Below the pieces are notes generated by a model. It made no database searches. It saw only the letters and a program-made list of their open reading frames with translations, and was not told where the DNA came from. Below are positions 8,169-16,754 of a stretch of 64,000 bases of DNA, in pieces; positions within the stretch are counted from its first letter, which is position 1, and every line of letters begins with the position of its first letter. The DNA is from an uncultured Collinsella sp. (GTDB taxonomy: Bacteria; Actinomycetota; Coriobacteriia; Coriobacteriales; Coriobacteriaceae). Made by a program: the position numbers and the translations under genes. The DNA is taken from positions 10,463 to 74,462 of the forward strand of contig CABSYW010000004.1 in NCBI GenBank assembly GCA_902482035.1. The letters run 5' to 3'.

Positions 8169-9131
8169 ATGCACGCAACTGATTTTGGTCGCACGCTCAT
8201 CATCGCCAATCCTGCCGCCCAGTCGGGCGCCGCGCGCGAGGTTGCCGAGCGCCTGCAGCGCTTTTTGGACATGACCGCGCGCACATCCCAGTTTGACCTG
8301 GTACTGACCGAGCGCATGGGACACGCCAAGGAGCTTGCCGCGCAGGCTCGGGGCTACCGCACCGTTATCGCCCTTGGCGGCGACGGCGTGATCCACGAGG
8401 TCGTCAATGGACTCATGACGCAGCAAGAGGCGGTCCGTCCCGCCCTTGCCATCCTGCCCGTGGGCTCCGGCAACGATTTTGCCCAGACGCTCGGAATCGA
8501 AGATTTCTCCGGCAAGGATTTTGGCGCGCTGCTCACCTGCGAGCTGCAGCGTCAGGACATCGGGCGCGTTCGCTCATGGAACCCCGCAAGCGGTAGCGGC
8601 GAGGCAGCCGTCGAGTACTACGACCAGACGCTTTCGGTCGGCATCGATGCCGCCATCGGCCTGGGCACCACCGAGCTGCGCAAACAGACCGGCTTGACGG
8701 GCGCTCCGCTCTACACCCTCTCGGGACTTGAGCAGTTCGGCCTGCGCTATCGCAACTACCCCATGACGGTCAGCTTTGACGGCGCGCCCGCCGAGCGCGT
8801 GAGGGCGATCATCATGGCGATTCAGCTGGGCCCCACGTATGGCTCGGGTTATCGCATCTGCCCCGATGCCGATCCCCGCGATGGCATACTCGACGTCTGC
8901 TACGCCTGTGGCCCCGTCCCTCGCGCGGTTGCCCTGCCTATGTTCCTTTCGGCCAAAGACGGCCACCACACCAAGCTTCCGCCGGTACGCATGCGCCGCT
9001 GCCGCCATGCCGAGCTCACCTTTGAGGGGCCCGACTACCCCATCCAGGCCGACGGCGAGCCCGTTGTCGCCTCGCGCATCGAGGTCGACGTCCTCGGCAG
9101 CGCTCTCCAAGTTTGGCACCCTACCCGCTAG
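8169..9131 (+). CDS. Diacylglycerol kinase-like lipid kinase
   Basis: 320-residue DAGK/YegS family protein. Nucleotide-binding motif GGDG (70-73) within VIALGGDGVIHEVVNGL, then LPVGSGNDFA (97-105). The C-terminal half is the usual beta-sandwich with DADPRDGILDVC. It likely phosphorylates a lipid such as diacylglycerol at the inner membrane face. ATG 8169 with GGGAG at 7 bases is preferred over GTG 8097, which lacks a ribosome-binding site. It follows the CLC gene by 86 bases and may be cotranscribed. Confidence 0.88.
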   Translation: MHATDFGRTLIIANPAAQSGAAREVAERLQRFLDMTARTSQFDLVLTERMGHAKELAAQARGYRTVIALGGDGVIHEVVNGLMTQQEAVRPALAILPVGSGNDFAQTLGIEDFSGKDFGALLTCELQRQDIGRVRSWNPASGSGEAAVEYYDQTLSVGIDAAIGLGTTELRKQTGLTGAPLYTLSGLEQFGLRYRNYPMTVSFDGAPAERVRAIIMAIQLGPTYGSGYRICPDADPRDGILDVCYACGPVPRAVALPMFLSAKDGHHTKLPPVRMRRCRHAELTFEGPDYPIQADGEPVVASRIEVDVLGSALQVWHPTR

Positions 9132-9152
9132 CAAGGCCAGTGGAACAAACGA

Positions 9153-9533
9153 CTACTCGTCGCTGCCCGGCTTGCGACGGTTGGCCTTTTTAATGGCGTT
9201 GAAGTGCTTGTCATTGAGCCTGCGCTGGCGAGAGCGCTGGGGCACCTTGGTCTTTACGCGTCGGCGCGGTGGACGCCCGCGACGCTCGAGCTCGGCGCGC
9301 AGCTTGCGCAGGCAGCTCGCGCGATTTTGGAACTGGCTGCGGCTCTCGCGCGCCGTCACGGTAATCCCTGTGGGCACGTGCTTCATGCGCACCGCCGAGT
9401 CCGTCGTGTTCACGCCTTGTCCGCCCGGACCCGTCGCGCGAAACACCTGCACCTCGCAATCGCGCGCCAACTCCTCGGCCGACATCTCGGCATAGCGCGC
9501 ATACTCACGCCATCCCATCTTGTTCTCACCCAT
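9153..9533 (-). CDS. ArfB-like peptidyl-tRNA hydrolase / class I release factor-like protein
   Basis: 126 residues containing the GGQ motif (37-39, in ATGPGGQGVN), which triggers peptidyl-tRNA hydrolysis on the ribosome, and a strongly basic C-terminal tail (RRGRPPRRRVKTK onward). There is no codon-recognition domain. That is the architecture of ArfB/YaeJ and Pth4, which rescue stalled ribosomes lacking a stop codon. ATG 9533 follows GGGGAGG. An intrinsic terminator lies only 20 bases upstream, between xpt and this gene, so expression probably depends on readthrough or a promoter inside xpt. Confidence 0.88.
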   Translation of the reverse strand: MGENKMGWREYARYAEMSAEELARDCEVQVFRATGPGGQGVNTTDSAVRMKHVPTGITVTARESRSQFQNRASCLRKLRAELERRGRPPRRRVKTKVPQRSRQRRLNDKHFNAIKKANRRKPGSDE

Positions 9534-9553
9534 ATCAACACCTCCCCTCATAC

Positions 9554-9589
9554 AAAAAATGTGACAAAGGGAAAGTCCCTTTGTCACAT
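9554..9589 (-). terminator. Intrinsic terminator between xpt and the arfB-like gene
   Basis: Perfect 13-bp arms (9559-9571, 9577-9589) with a 5-base loop, followed on the minus strand by six T (9554-9559). It ends about 20 bases before the arfB-like ATG. Confidence 0.9.
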
Positions 9590-9616
9590 CGAATACCAAT
9601 CGCTTGTGTTGCACGC

Positions 9617-10195
9617 TTAGGCGAAGGTGATCTCGCCGTTCTCGCAGTCCATATCGGCGATACGGGCCAGGCTCTCAACGCGGAAGCCGCGCTTACGGAG
9701 CTTATCGCCGCCGCCCTGGAAGCCCTTCTCAACGGCGATGCCAATGCCGGCAACTTCGGCGCCCGCAGCCTCACAAATCTTAATAAGGCCCTCAAGCGCG
9801 CAGCCGTTGGCCAGGAAGTCGTCGATAATCAGGACCTTGTCGCCCTCGGACAGGAAGCGCTTGCCAACGATGACCGGGTACTCCTTCTGCTTGGTAAAGG
9901 AGTAGATGGTCGTGGCGTACTGCTCGCCATCGAGGTTGATGGACTGTGCCTTCTTAGCAAAGACCACCGGTACGCCGCCAAAATGCTGAGCTGCGATGCA
10001 AGCCATGCCAATGCCCGAAGCCTCAATCGTCAGGATCTTGTTGATCTCGACATCCTTGAACAGACGGGCCCACTCGGCGCCCATGTGGTCGAACAGCTCA
10101 ACGTCGCACTGGTGGTTGAGGAAGGCATCAACCTTAAGGACGTTACCGGCCTTTACGATGCCGTCATGGCGAATACGATCCTCAAGCTCCTGCAT
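9617..10195 (-). CDS. xpt: Xanthine phosphoribosyltransferase
   Basis: 192-residue purine salvage enzyme converting xanthine and PRPP to XMP. The PRPP-binding loop VLIIDDFLANGCAL (about residues 120-133) and the Xpt-type EASGIGMACI loop are present, and length matches B. subtilis Xpt. AAGGGG precedes ATG 10195. No purine riboswitch was recognised in the 160-base leader, unlike many Firmicute xpt genes. Confidence 0.95.
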   Translation of the reverse strand: MQELEDRIRHDGIVKAGNVLKVDAFLNHQCDVELFDHMGAEWARLFKDVEINKILTIEASGIGMACIAAQHFGGVPVVFAKKAQSINLDGEQYATTIYSFTKQKEYPVIVGKRFLSEGDKVLIIDDFLANGCALEGLIKICEAAGAEVAGIGIAVEKGFQGGGDKLRKRGFRVESLARIADMDCENGEITFA

Positions 10196-10355
10196 GGCGC
10201 AACCCCTTCTCGCGGCAACGATACCGCGCGATTAATAAACGTTGTTCGATAGTCTACCACGGACCGACCCCCGCCCGCCCCACAAGCCGCATCGCACTAT
10301 AAAGCTGCAAGACCAGTAGATAGGCCCGATTCGTGGCAGACAGCCTCCCAACACG

Positions 10356-11660
10356 CTAATGCCGGGTGCGCGTCCTCACCAAACGTACCAATGTGAGCGC
10401 AAAGCCCACGGTAGCAACGGCCATCAGCACGTAGAATACCAAACGGAAGCCAAAGAGGAACACGTCCGGACGACCCGCCACATAGCTCGTGACCGTCTTG
10501 CCCATCGCCGCGCTCGTCTGTCCATACAGGATGCGCGACGCCGCCGTAATACCCAGCGCTATGCCCGCATAGCGCGCCAAGCTGCTCAAGCTGCCCGCAA
10601 AGCCAAGCGCCTCACGCGGAGCCGAACCCATATACAGCGAATTATTGGGACTCTGGAAGATCGACGTGCCGCACGACATAAACGCGACGCAGCACACAAT
10701 CATCAAGATGGAAGAGTGCTCGTCAAGCGTGCTCACCGCAAAGAGACCGCACACGTACACGCCCAGGCCAACGGCCGTGGGCGCTTCACAACCAACACGG
10801 TCGGACACCGAGCCCGAAAGCGGGCCCACAAAGGCATTCACGACCGGCATCGCCAAAAACAACAGGCCGGAGATATCGGAGCTAAAGCCGTGGGCATCCT
10901 GAAAGTAGAACGGCAGCACAAACTCGGAGGCACCGATACCCACGAACACGATAAGCATGCAAGCCAGGTTAATCGTGAAAGCCGAGCTCGCAAAGCAGCG
11001 ACGCGCCGCCTCTGTCAACGGCATAGGGCGTTCGCCAGCCTCCGGCTTCACATGCGGCAGCGTATAGAGTCCCACGATAAACGAGATTACGCCAATGGGC
11101 AGATTGATAAGGAAGATGCTCTCCCAGGGAAAGCTCGCCACCAGCACGCCGCCGAGCACGGGGCCGCACATCATGCCAAGAGCCACAAAGGTCGCCAGAA
11201 TGCCCATGGCACGGCCGCGCTCACGCGCCGGAAACGACTCGGTGATGATGCCCATATTGTTGGCCATCGCGGCGGCACAGCCAATGCCCTGCACGAAACG
11301 CGCCAAGATAAGCACCTCGAGCGAAGCCGAAAGCCCGCAAAGCAACGAGCCGCCCGTAAAGACGATTACACCAAGCTGGAACACATTCACCTTGCCGCGC
11401 ACATCGCCCAAGCGGCCAAACGGCAGCATGGCGACGCACGTCGCGAGCAGATACACCGAGCTCACGAGCTGAATGCGGTCGAGACCCACCCCCAGCTCCT
11501 TTTGCATCACTGGGAGCGCCACCGTCACGATGCTCGCATCCAGACACGCCATAAAGGTCATGACGAGCACGGTGAACAGAATCGCCCATTTATTCTTACC
11601 GTGGGTGTCGCCCTCTAGGGCAATGTGTTCGCGGCGCAGCTGCTCGGCAGTTTTCTCCAT
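10356..11660 (-). CDS. MFS drug efflux transporter, DHA2 (EmrB/QacA) type
   Basis: 434 residues with many hydrophobic segments. Motif A-like GRLGDVRGK lies after helix 2, and the DHA2-type motif ACLDASIVTVALPVMQKELG lies near the N-terminus. Likely exports drugs or other small molecules using the proton gradient; the substrate is unknown. ATG 11660 with AAAGGA is chosen over an upstream in-frame start. The gene begins only 25 bases after the metY terminator, and xpt follows 160 bases downstream. Confidence 0.88.
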   Translation of the reverse strand: MEKTAEQLRREHIALEGDTHGKNKWAILFTVLVMTFMACLDASIVTVALPVMQKELGVGLDRIQLVSSVYLLATCVAMLPFGRLGDVRGKVNVFQLGVIVFTGGSLLCGLSASLEVLILARFVQGIGCAAAMANNMGIITESFPARERGRAMGILATFVALGMMCGPVLGGVLVASFPWESIFLINLPIGVISFIVGLYTLPHVKPEAGERPMPLTEAARRCFASSAFTINLACMLIVFVGIGASEFVLPFYFQDAHGFSSDISGLLFLAMPVVNAFVGPLSGSVSDRVGCEAPTAVGLGVYVCGLFAVSTLDEHSSILMIVCCVAFMSCGTSIFQSPNNSLYMGSAPREALGFAGSLSSLARYAGIALGITAASRILYGQTSAAMGKTVTSYVAGRPDVFLFGFRLVFYVLMAVATVGFALTLVRLVRTRTRH

Positions 11661-11685
11661 GTATATCCTTTCTATCGTGCAACGC

Positions 11686-11732
11686 AAAAACGGGACCCCA
11701 ATCGCCTACAAACGGACACGATCGGGGTCCCG
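11686..11732 (-). terminator. Intrinsic terminator of metY
   Basis: Arms 11691-11704 and 11719-11732 (14 bp, one mismatch) followed by five T on the minus strand (11686-11690). It sits immediately upstream of the MFS gene. Confidence 0.8.
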
Positions 11733-11801
11733 CCTACGGAATCGGAACTATGAGGACGTCGTCAGCCGAAAAGCCGTCCCACGCCTCGCACGCACGCTAG
11801 C

Positions 11802-13085
11802 CTAGCACTGCTCGAGCGCCTGCTCAAGGTCGGCAATCAGATCGGCCGTGTCCTCGAGGCCGCACGACAGGCGCACCATGTCGGCGGAGATGCCGCAGGC
11901 GATGAGCTCCTCATCGTTCATCTGACGATGCGTGGCATTAGCGGGATGCAGGCAGCAAGTGCGGGCGTCTGCCACATGCGTGGCGATCTGGGCGAGCTTG
12001 AGGCTCTTCATAAAGGTCTCGGCCGCCGCGCGACCACCGTTAAAGCCAAAGCTCACAACGCCGCAGGTACCGTTGGGCATGTACTTCTGAGCCATGTCAT
12101 AGTACTTATCGCCCTCCAGGCCCGGATAGCTCACGAAGCGTACCTTGGGATGGCTCTGCAGGAACTTGGCAACGGCCAGGCCGTTCTCGCAATGACGCGG
12201 CATGCGCACATGAAGGCTCTCGAGCGAGCTGTTCAGGAAGAAGGCCGCCTGAGGGTTCTGCATGGGGCCGAGGTCACGCATGAGCTGCGCGGTTGCCTTG
12301 GTAATGAAGGCACCCTCGCGACCGAACTTCTCGGCATAGGTCACGCCGTGATAGCTCTCGTCGGGCGTGGTGAGACCCGGGAACTTGTCCGCATGGGCCA
12401 TCCAGTCAAACTGGCCGTGATCGACGATCACGCCACCCAGGTAGGCCGCATGGCCATCCATGTACTTAGTGGTGGAGTGCGTAACGATATCGGCGCCCCA
12501 CTCAAAGGGACGGCACATCACGGGCGTCGGGAAGGTGTTGTCGACCATCAGCGGTACGCCGTGGTCGTGCGCGGCCTTGGCAAAGCGCTCAATATCGAGC
12601 ACGGCAAGGGCGGGGTTGGCGATCGTCTCGCCAAAGACGAGCTTGGTATTGGGCTCAAAGGCTGCCTCCAGCTCCTCATCGGTGCAGTCGGGGGCGACAA
12701 ACGTGCAAGTCACGCCCATGCGGCCCATGGTGTGGGCGAGCAGGTTATACGTACCGCCGTAGATAGCAGAGCTCGCGACCACGTGATCACCGGCACCGGC
12801 CACGTTAAAGATCGCGAGGAAGTTCGCGGCCATGCCCGAACTCGTGAGCATCGCAGCGGTGCCGCCCTCCATCTCGCAGATCTTGGCGGCGACCAGATCG
12901 CACGTGGGATTCTGCAGACGGCTGTAGAAGTAGCCCGACTCCTCCAGGTCAAACAGCTTGCCCATGTGCTCGGACGTGTCGTATTTCCACGTGGTGGACT
13001 GGTAGATGGGCACCTGGCGCGGCTCCGCATCGCCCGGATGATAGCCGCCCTGAACGCACGTGGTACCGATAGTCTGCTCGCACAT
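11802..13085 (-). CDS. metY: O-acetylhomoserine sulfhydrylase (Cys/Met PLP family)
   Basis: 427-residue PLP enzyme. The Schiff-base lysine is Lys207 in VTHSTTKYMDGH. The substrate-side motifs YSRLQNPT (about 54-61) and SSGMAANFLAI (82-92) fit O-acetylhomoserine aminocarboxypropyltransferase, which makes homocysteine (or methionine) from O-acetylhomoserine and sulfide. A methionine gamma-lyase role cannot be fully excluded. ATG 13085 follows AAGGGAG; a TTG two codons upstream is less likely. No SAM riboswitch or other known leader was seen upstream. Confidence 0.9.
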   Translation of the reverse strand: MCEQTIGTTCVQGGYHPGDAEPRQVPIYQSTTWKYDTSEHMGKLFDLEESGYFYSRLQNPTCDLVAAKICEMEGGTAAMLTSSGMAANFLAIFNVAGAGDHVVASSAIYGGTYNLLAHTMGRMGVTCTFVAPDCTDEELEAAFEPNTKLVFGETIANPALAVLDIERFAKAAHDHGVPLMVDNTFPTPVMCRPFEWGADIVTHSTTKYMDGHAAYLGGVIVDHGQFDWMAHADKFPGLTTPDESYHGVTYAEKFGREGAFITKATAQLMRDLGPMQNPQAAFFLNSSLESLHVRMPRHCENGLAVAKFLQSHPKVRFVSYPGLEGDKYYDMAQKYMPNGTCGVVSFGFNGGRAAAETFMKSLKLAQIATHVADARTCCLHPANATHRQMNDEELIACGISADMVRLSCGLEDTADLIADLEQALEQC

Positions 13086-13172
13086 ATCCAACTCCCTTAC
13101 TTGGGTTTTGTTTTATTCGGTTCACGATACCGCTACCCCGCACCCCTCTCAACCCATCCCGCCGATAGGTTA

Positions 13173-13203
13173 TGGGACAAATTAATCAGGTTTATTTGTC
13201 CCA
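13173..13203. promoter_or_regulatory. Inverted repeat operator candidate
   Basis: Perfect 10-bp arms TGGGACAAAT (13173-13182) and ATTTGTCCCA (13194-13203), 11 bases apart. It lies between divergent metY and the C_GCAxxG_C_C gene. The half-site spacing and location suit a dimeric regulator acting on either gene; no T-run supports a terminator. Confidence 0.45.
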
Positions 13204-13318
13204 AATCTTAAGAAAGTGTTCGATGGCGAAAAACAATGAGATATGCACTGCGGTCTCGATAAGCGAATGCGCCGGCAAGGGTACCATAGGCGGGTACACC
13301 ATGAACAAGGAGACAACG

Positions 13319-13765
13319 ATGAAGCAGATCGATACCACCCAGCTCAACACTGCCGCCTGCCAGGCTCAGGCTGCCGAGTACCACGCCCGCGGCTTTAACT
13401 GCGCCCAGGCTGTCGCTTGCACGCTCGCGCCCGCTGTGGGGCTCGACCCCCAGATCGCCTTTACCCTCACCGAGGGCTTTGGCGCCGGCATGGGCGGCAT
13501 GACCGAGACCTGCGGCGCCATCTCGGGCGCCGTGGCCATCATGGGCTTTGTGATGAGCGACGGTATGGAGAACCCCAAGACCAAGGGCCAGACCTACAAG
13601 CTGTCGCGCGAGATTGCCAAGCGCTTTGGCGAGAAGAACACCACGACCGTCTGCGGCACGCTCAAAGGCGTCGGATCGGACCAGGGTCCGCTCCGCAGCT
13701 GCCCCGGCTGCATCGACGACGCCGTCGACATCGCCTGCGATGTGCTAAAGCAGCTCGCCGAGTAA
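13319..13765 (+). CDS. C_GCAxxG_C_C family redox-type protein
   Basis: 148 residues. The family pattern is seen as FNCAQAV (about residue 25), GFGAGMGGMTETCGAISGA (about 52-70), a Cys in VCGTLKG and a final SCPGCIDDAV. These conserved cysteines suggest metal or redox chemistry; members often sit next to reductases or transporters, but the exact role is unknown. ATG 13319 follows AAGGAG at 6 bases; upstream in-frame starts (13172, 13301) lack ribosome-binding sites. It is transcribed alone and ends at a shared terminator with yigZ. Confidence 0.85.
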   Translation: MKQIDTTQLNTAACQAQAAEYHARGFNCAQAVACTLAPAVGLDPQIAFTLTEGFGAGMGGMTETCGAISGAVAIMGFVMSDGMENPKTKGQTYKLSREIAKRFGEKNTTTVCGTLKGVGSDQGPLRSCPGCIDDAVDIACDVLKQLAE

Positions 13766-13782
13766 ACGGCGACAACATAAAA

Positions 13783-13835
13783 CGACGGCCGGCGCGCTTG
13801 GGATTCATCCAAAAGCACGCCGGCCGTCGTCGTTA
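13783..13835. terminator. Bidirectional terminator
   Basis: A GC-rich palindrome with complementary ACGACGGCCGGCG and CGCCGGCCGTCGT arms sits between two convergent genes. The flanking A-rich stretch on the left gives T residues on the minus strand. Confidence 0.6.
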
Positions 13836-14468
13836 GAACTCGGCAAATTCGGGAGCGCCGACCTCAATCTCCTCACGCCCCGCCATAAGCTCGCGCATCT
13901 TAACGCAAAACGGCTCCTGCTCCCCCGCCTTAAACACCAAATGAATCGTCACGGCATCCGCGTAATCGGTATCCGAGACCTTGGCATCCGAATCCTGGGC
14001 CAAACGAAGCACTTGCTCATACTGTGGATAGGCCACACGCACATCAACCGGCACGACGCTCGTCATCTCAACGATCTGCCCGGCTTCCTGAGCCGCAGCC
14101 ACCGCCGTCTGCGTCGCCGCGGTATAGGCGCGTACCAAGCCACCAGGTCCCAACAACGTACCACCAAAATAGCGCGTCACTACGCAGCAAACATTTTTGA
14201 GCCCCGCTCCGCGCAGCACCTCGAGCGTCGGCATGCCGCTCGTACGGCTCGGCTCACCATCATCGCTCTGGCGCTCACGCCCATCGACCAAAATCCACGC
14301 GGGAACATTGTGTCGAGCGTCGTAATGACGCTTGCGAACCATCTCGATAAAGGCATTCGCCTCGTCCTCGGACTCAATATGGACCAGCTGGGCAATAAAC
14401 CGGCTCTTGCGGTCCACAAACTCGCCCGAAGCCTCAATATTCGATTGCAGAGTAAAATAGCTGTCCAA
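13833..14468 (-). CDS. yigZ: YigZ/IMPACT family protein
   Basis: 211 residues. N-terminal UPF0029 domain with DDGEPSRTSGMP and the glycine-rich VTRYFGGTLLGPGGLVRAYT, which define the YigZ/IMPACT family; a C-terminal DUF1949 domain follows. Function is poorly defined; eukaryotic IMPACT regulates translation. No ATG is near the N-terminus: two adjacent TTG codons (14471 and 14468) are available, and the second lies 5 bases after GAGGGG, so it is chosen. Confidence 0.88.
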   Translation of the reverse strand: MDSYFTLQSNIEASGEFVDRKSRFIAQLVHIESEDEANAFIEMVRKRHYDARHNVPAWILVDGRERQSDDGEPSRTSGMPTLEVLRGAGLKNVCCVVTRYFGGTLLGPGGLVRAYTAATQTAVAAAQEAGQIVEMTSVVPVDVRVAYPQYEQVLRLAQDSDAKVSDTDYADAVTIHLVFKAGEQEPFCVKMRELMAGREEIEVGAPEFAEF

Positions 14469-14592
14469 CAAAGCCCCTCAACAACAAGCAAAGCAACAAA
14501 CAGCCTCAATAATACGGCAAAGGGTGTACCGTTGCCCTCGCCAACAAGAACGGAAACGCCAATGACGCCGTCGCAGCGTCAACAAGAAAGCT

Positions 14593-14948
14593 GAGTGGGC
14601 CTATAAGCCGGGTTCTGTCGTGAACGGTCATTTATCTTGTCTGCACGTTACCGTGCAGCTCCACGCACGCTACCCGAACGCGGACCGGGCCGGCCCATAG
14701 CGTTCCTATTCGCGCTTGCTCCGGATGGGGCTTGCCAAGCCGCCATGTTGCCACGACGCTGGTGGTCTCTTACACCACCGTTTCAGCTTTTCCCTTTACG
14801 CCTTGCGGCGCAGGTGGGAGTCTTCTTTTCTGCGGCGCTTTCCGTCGGATCACTCCGCCCGGCCGTTAGCCGGCATCCCGCCCTCTGGAGCCCGGACTTT
14901 CCTCACGCGTACTGCAAGCAGCACATCGCGCGACCGTCTGGCCCACTC
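14593..14948 (-). ncRNA. rnpB: RNase P RNA (class A)
   Basis: On the minus strand the RNA opens with GAGTGGGCCAGACGGTCG, soon followed by GAGGAAAGTCCGGGCTC (conserved region CR I). It closes with GACAAGATAAATGACCG, ACAGAACCCGGCTTA and GGCCCACTC, which pairs with the 5' end. This ~356-nt RNA is the catalytic subunit that matures tRNA 5' ends. ORFs within it are spurious. Confidence 0.97.
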
Positions 14949-14959
14949 AGCAGTGCAAG

Positions 14960-14965
14960 AGTGTA
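14960..14965 (-). promoter_or_regulatory. rnpB promoter -10
   Basis: TACACT on the minus strand, 11 bases upstream of the predicted RNase P RNA 5' end. A weak -35 (ATTGCC) lies about 16 bases further upstream. Confidence 0.5.
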
Positions 14966-15034
14966 ACACACCGTTGCCGCAGGCAATGGCACAACGCAAA
15001 CGCTCGACACGATAAACCAAGAACCGCCATGCGT

Positions 15035-15149
15035 TACAATGATCCTGTCGATGGGCAACGTCGTCAGTCGAGACGCGACCGCGCTCCGCACCCCTCCGTC
15101 TACTCGGTGTGTTCCCGCCTCCTCCCCGAGGCGGGATGTCGGCTTTTTT
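15035..15149 (+). ncRNA. Possible small plus-strand transcript
   Basis: A TACAAT -10-like hexamer (15035-15040) is followed about 75 bases later by a hairpin with 8-bp arms CCCGCCTC (15114-15121) and GAGGCGGG (15128-15135), and a T6 run (15144-15149). It lies between divergently placed rnpB and the rpsA terminator. There is no clear -35 and no known RNA family match. Confidence 0.2.
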
Positions 15150-15214
15150 CATGCACCGACAATCCAATAGCCTGTGGACAGCCCGGCAGCATTGCGCATC
15201 TCGGTGCCAAATGC

Positions 15215-15246
15215 AAAAAGGGACCCGTCCATTACGGACGGATCCC
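15215..15246 (-). terminator. Intrinsic terminator of rpsA
   Basis: Arms 15220-15230 and 15236-15246 (11 bp, one G-U pair), followed on the minus strand by five T. Confidence 0.85.
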
Positions 15247-15272
15247 TTAAAACAAGTGATCGTCAAACCGAT

Positions 15273-16439
15273 TTACTCGGCGTCGGTCTCCTCGTCCTTC
15301 TTCTCGGAAGGCAGCGGGGTAACCTCGATCTCGACGCCCAGAGTCTCAGCAGCAGACTTCATGGACAGGGAGATACGACGACGGTCGAGGTCGATCTCCA
15401 TGACCTTGACCTGAACCTTGTCGCCAACGTGGGTGACCTGAGAAGGCTGGTCCACGTGCTTGTTGGCCATCTCGGAGATGTGCACCAGGCCCTCGATGCC
15501 CTCGCCCAGGTCGACGAAAGCGCCGAACGGGACAAGCTTGGTCACAGTGCCCTCGACGATAGCGCCGACGGGGTACTTCTTGACCAGTGCGCGCCACGGA
15601 TCCTCGGTGGTCTGCTTGAGACCCAGGGAGATGCGCTCGCGGTTGAGGTCGACGTCGAGAACCTCGACCTCGACCTCCTGGCCGACCTTGACAACCTCGG
15701 AAGGATGGTTGACGTGGTTCCAGGAGAGCTCGGAGATGTGGATGAGGCCGTCGATACCGCCGAGGTCGACGAAGGCGCCGAAGTCGACGATGGAGGAAAC
15801 GGTGCCCTGGAGACGCATGCCAGACTTGAGCTTGGACAGGATCTCGGAGCGCTCGGCCTTACGGGACTCCTCGAGCACGACGCGACGGGAGAGGACAACG
15901 TTGTTGCGGTTGCGGTCCATCTCGATGACGCGGGCCTCGATGCGGGTGCCCATGTAGGAGGTGAGGTCCTTGACGCGACGGAGGTCGACGAGGGAAGCAG
16001 GCAGGAAGCCACGCAGGCCGATGTCGAGGATCAGGCCGCCCTTGACAACCTCGATAACCTCGCCCTCGACGTTCTCGCCGGAGTTGAACTTCTCCTCGAT
16101 GCGGTTCCAAGCACGCTCGTACTCGGCACGCTTCTTGGACAGGACCAGACGACCGTCCTTGTCCTCCTTCTGGAGAACCAGAGCCTCGATGGGATCACCG
16201 AGTGCAACGATGTCTGCAGGGTTAGCGTCCTTGCGGATGGACAGCTCGCGGACCGGGATAACGCCCTCGGACTTGAATCCGATGTCAACGAGCACCTCGT
16301 CATGCTCGATCTTAACGACAGTGCCGTTAACGAGATCGCCCTCATCAAAGTCGGTAATCGTACCGTCGATGAGGTTGTTCATCTCCTCCTCGTTGACATC
16401 GTCAAGAGAGAAAATGGACGAGTTCTGAATCTCACTCAA
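15273..16439 (-). CDS. rpsA: 30S ribosomal protein S1
   Basis: 388 residues with four S1 RNA-binding repeats starting near residues 35, 122, 207 and 292, each with a VDIG/VDLG core (for example GAFVDLGGIDGLIHISE). Actinobacterial S1 usually has four repeats versus six in E. coli. It helps mRNA bind the 30S subunit. The only plausible start is TTG 16439, seven bases after AAAGGGG; the next in-frame ATG is at codon 20, inside conserved sequence. Acidic tail SEKKDEETDAE. Confidence 0.95.
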   Translation of the reverse strand: MSEIQNSSIFSLDDVNEEEMNNLIDGTITDFDEGDLVNGTVVKIEHDEVLVDIGFKSEGVIPVRELSIRKDANPADIVALGDPIEALVLQKEDKDGRLVLSKKRAEYERAWNRIEEKFNSGENVEGEVIEVVKGGLILDIGLRGFLPASLVDLRRVKDLTSYMGTRIEARVIEMDRNRNNVVLSRRVVLEESRKAERSEILSKLKSGMRLQGTVSSIVDFGAFVDLGGIDGLIHISELSWNHVNHPSEVVKVGQEVEVEVLDVDLNRERISLGLKQTTEDPWRALVKKYPVGAIVEGTVTKLVPFGAFVDLGEGIEGLVHISEMANKHVDQPSQVTHVGDKVQVKVMEIDLDRRRISLSMKSAAETLGVEIEVTPLPSEKKDEETDAE

Positions 16440-16754
16440 AGGTGGACCCCTTTCGAACTACGGGGCCCCGATTGCTAGGACCTACAGAAGGGTGCGACAA
16501 GCACACAACGTTTAGGAACACTCGGGAGCCGACAGATACTAATGTGACGCTTATGCAATCACGTTCGTATAGGTTACGGGGAAATGAGTTCGATTTCAAG
16601 CGTGAACTGCGATTTTTTACTCGTGTGGAGACTTTTTCGTAATCTTATGAACACACGTCTCCGCAACTTGACGATAACCAGCCAGGCATTCGGCTTTGGG
16701 GTAAAGTATCCGGAGCCAACGATTCTAGATCGATTTTTCGAGAAAGGTGCCCGC
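16440..16754. other. Intergenic region between rpsA and HAD gene
   Basis: 315 bases between divergent genes. It must hold both promoters. A TTGACG hexamer (about 16668) points toward the HAD gene without a good -10. No RNA gene or convincing short ORF was seen. Confidence 0.4.

Noticed and set aside
10196..10355. Purine riboswitch upstream of xpt
   Set aside because: No conserved purine aptamer core in the leader.
13086..13172. SAM riboswitch or T-box upstream of metY
   Set aside because: The leader is too short and lacks conserved elements.
14637..15266. Several ORFs of about 60-140 codons on both strands
   Set aside because: They lie on or beside RNase P RNA, whose conserved sequence fully explains this stretch.
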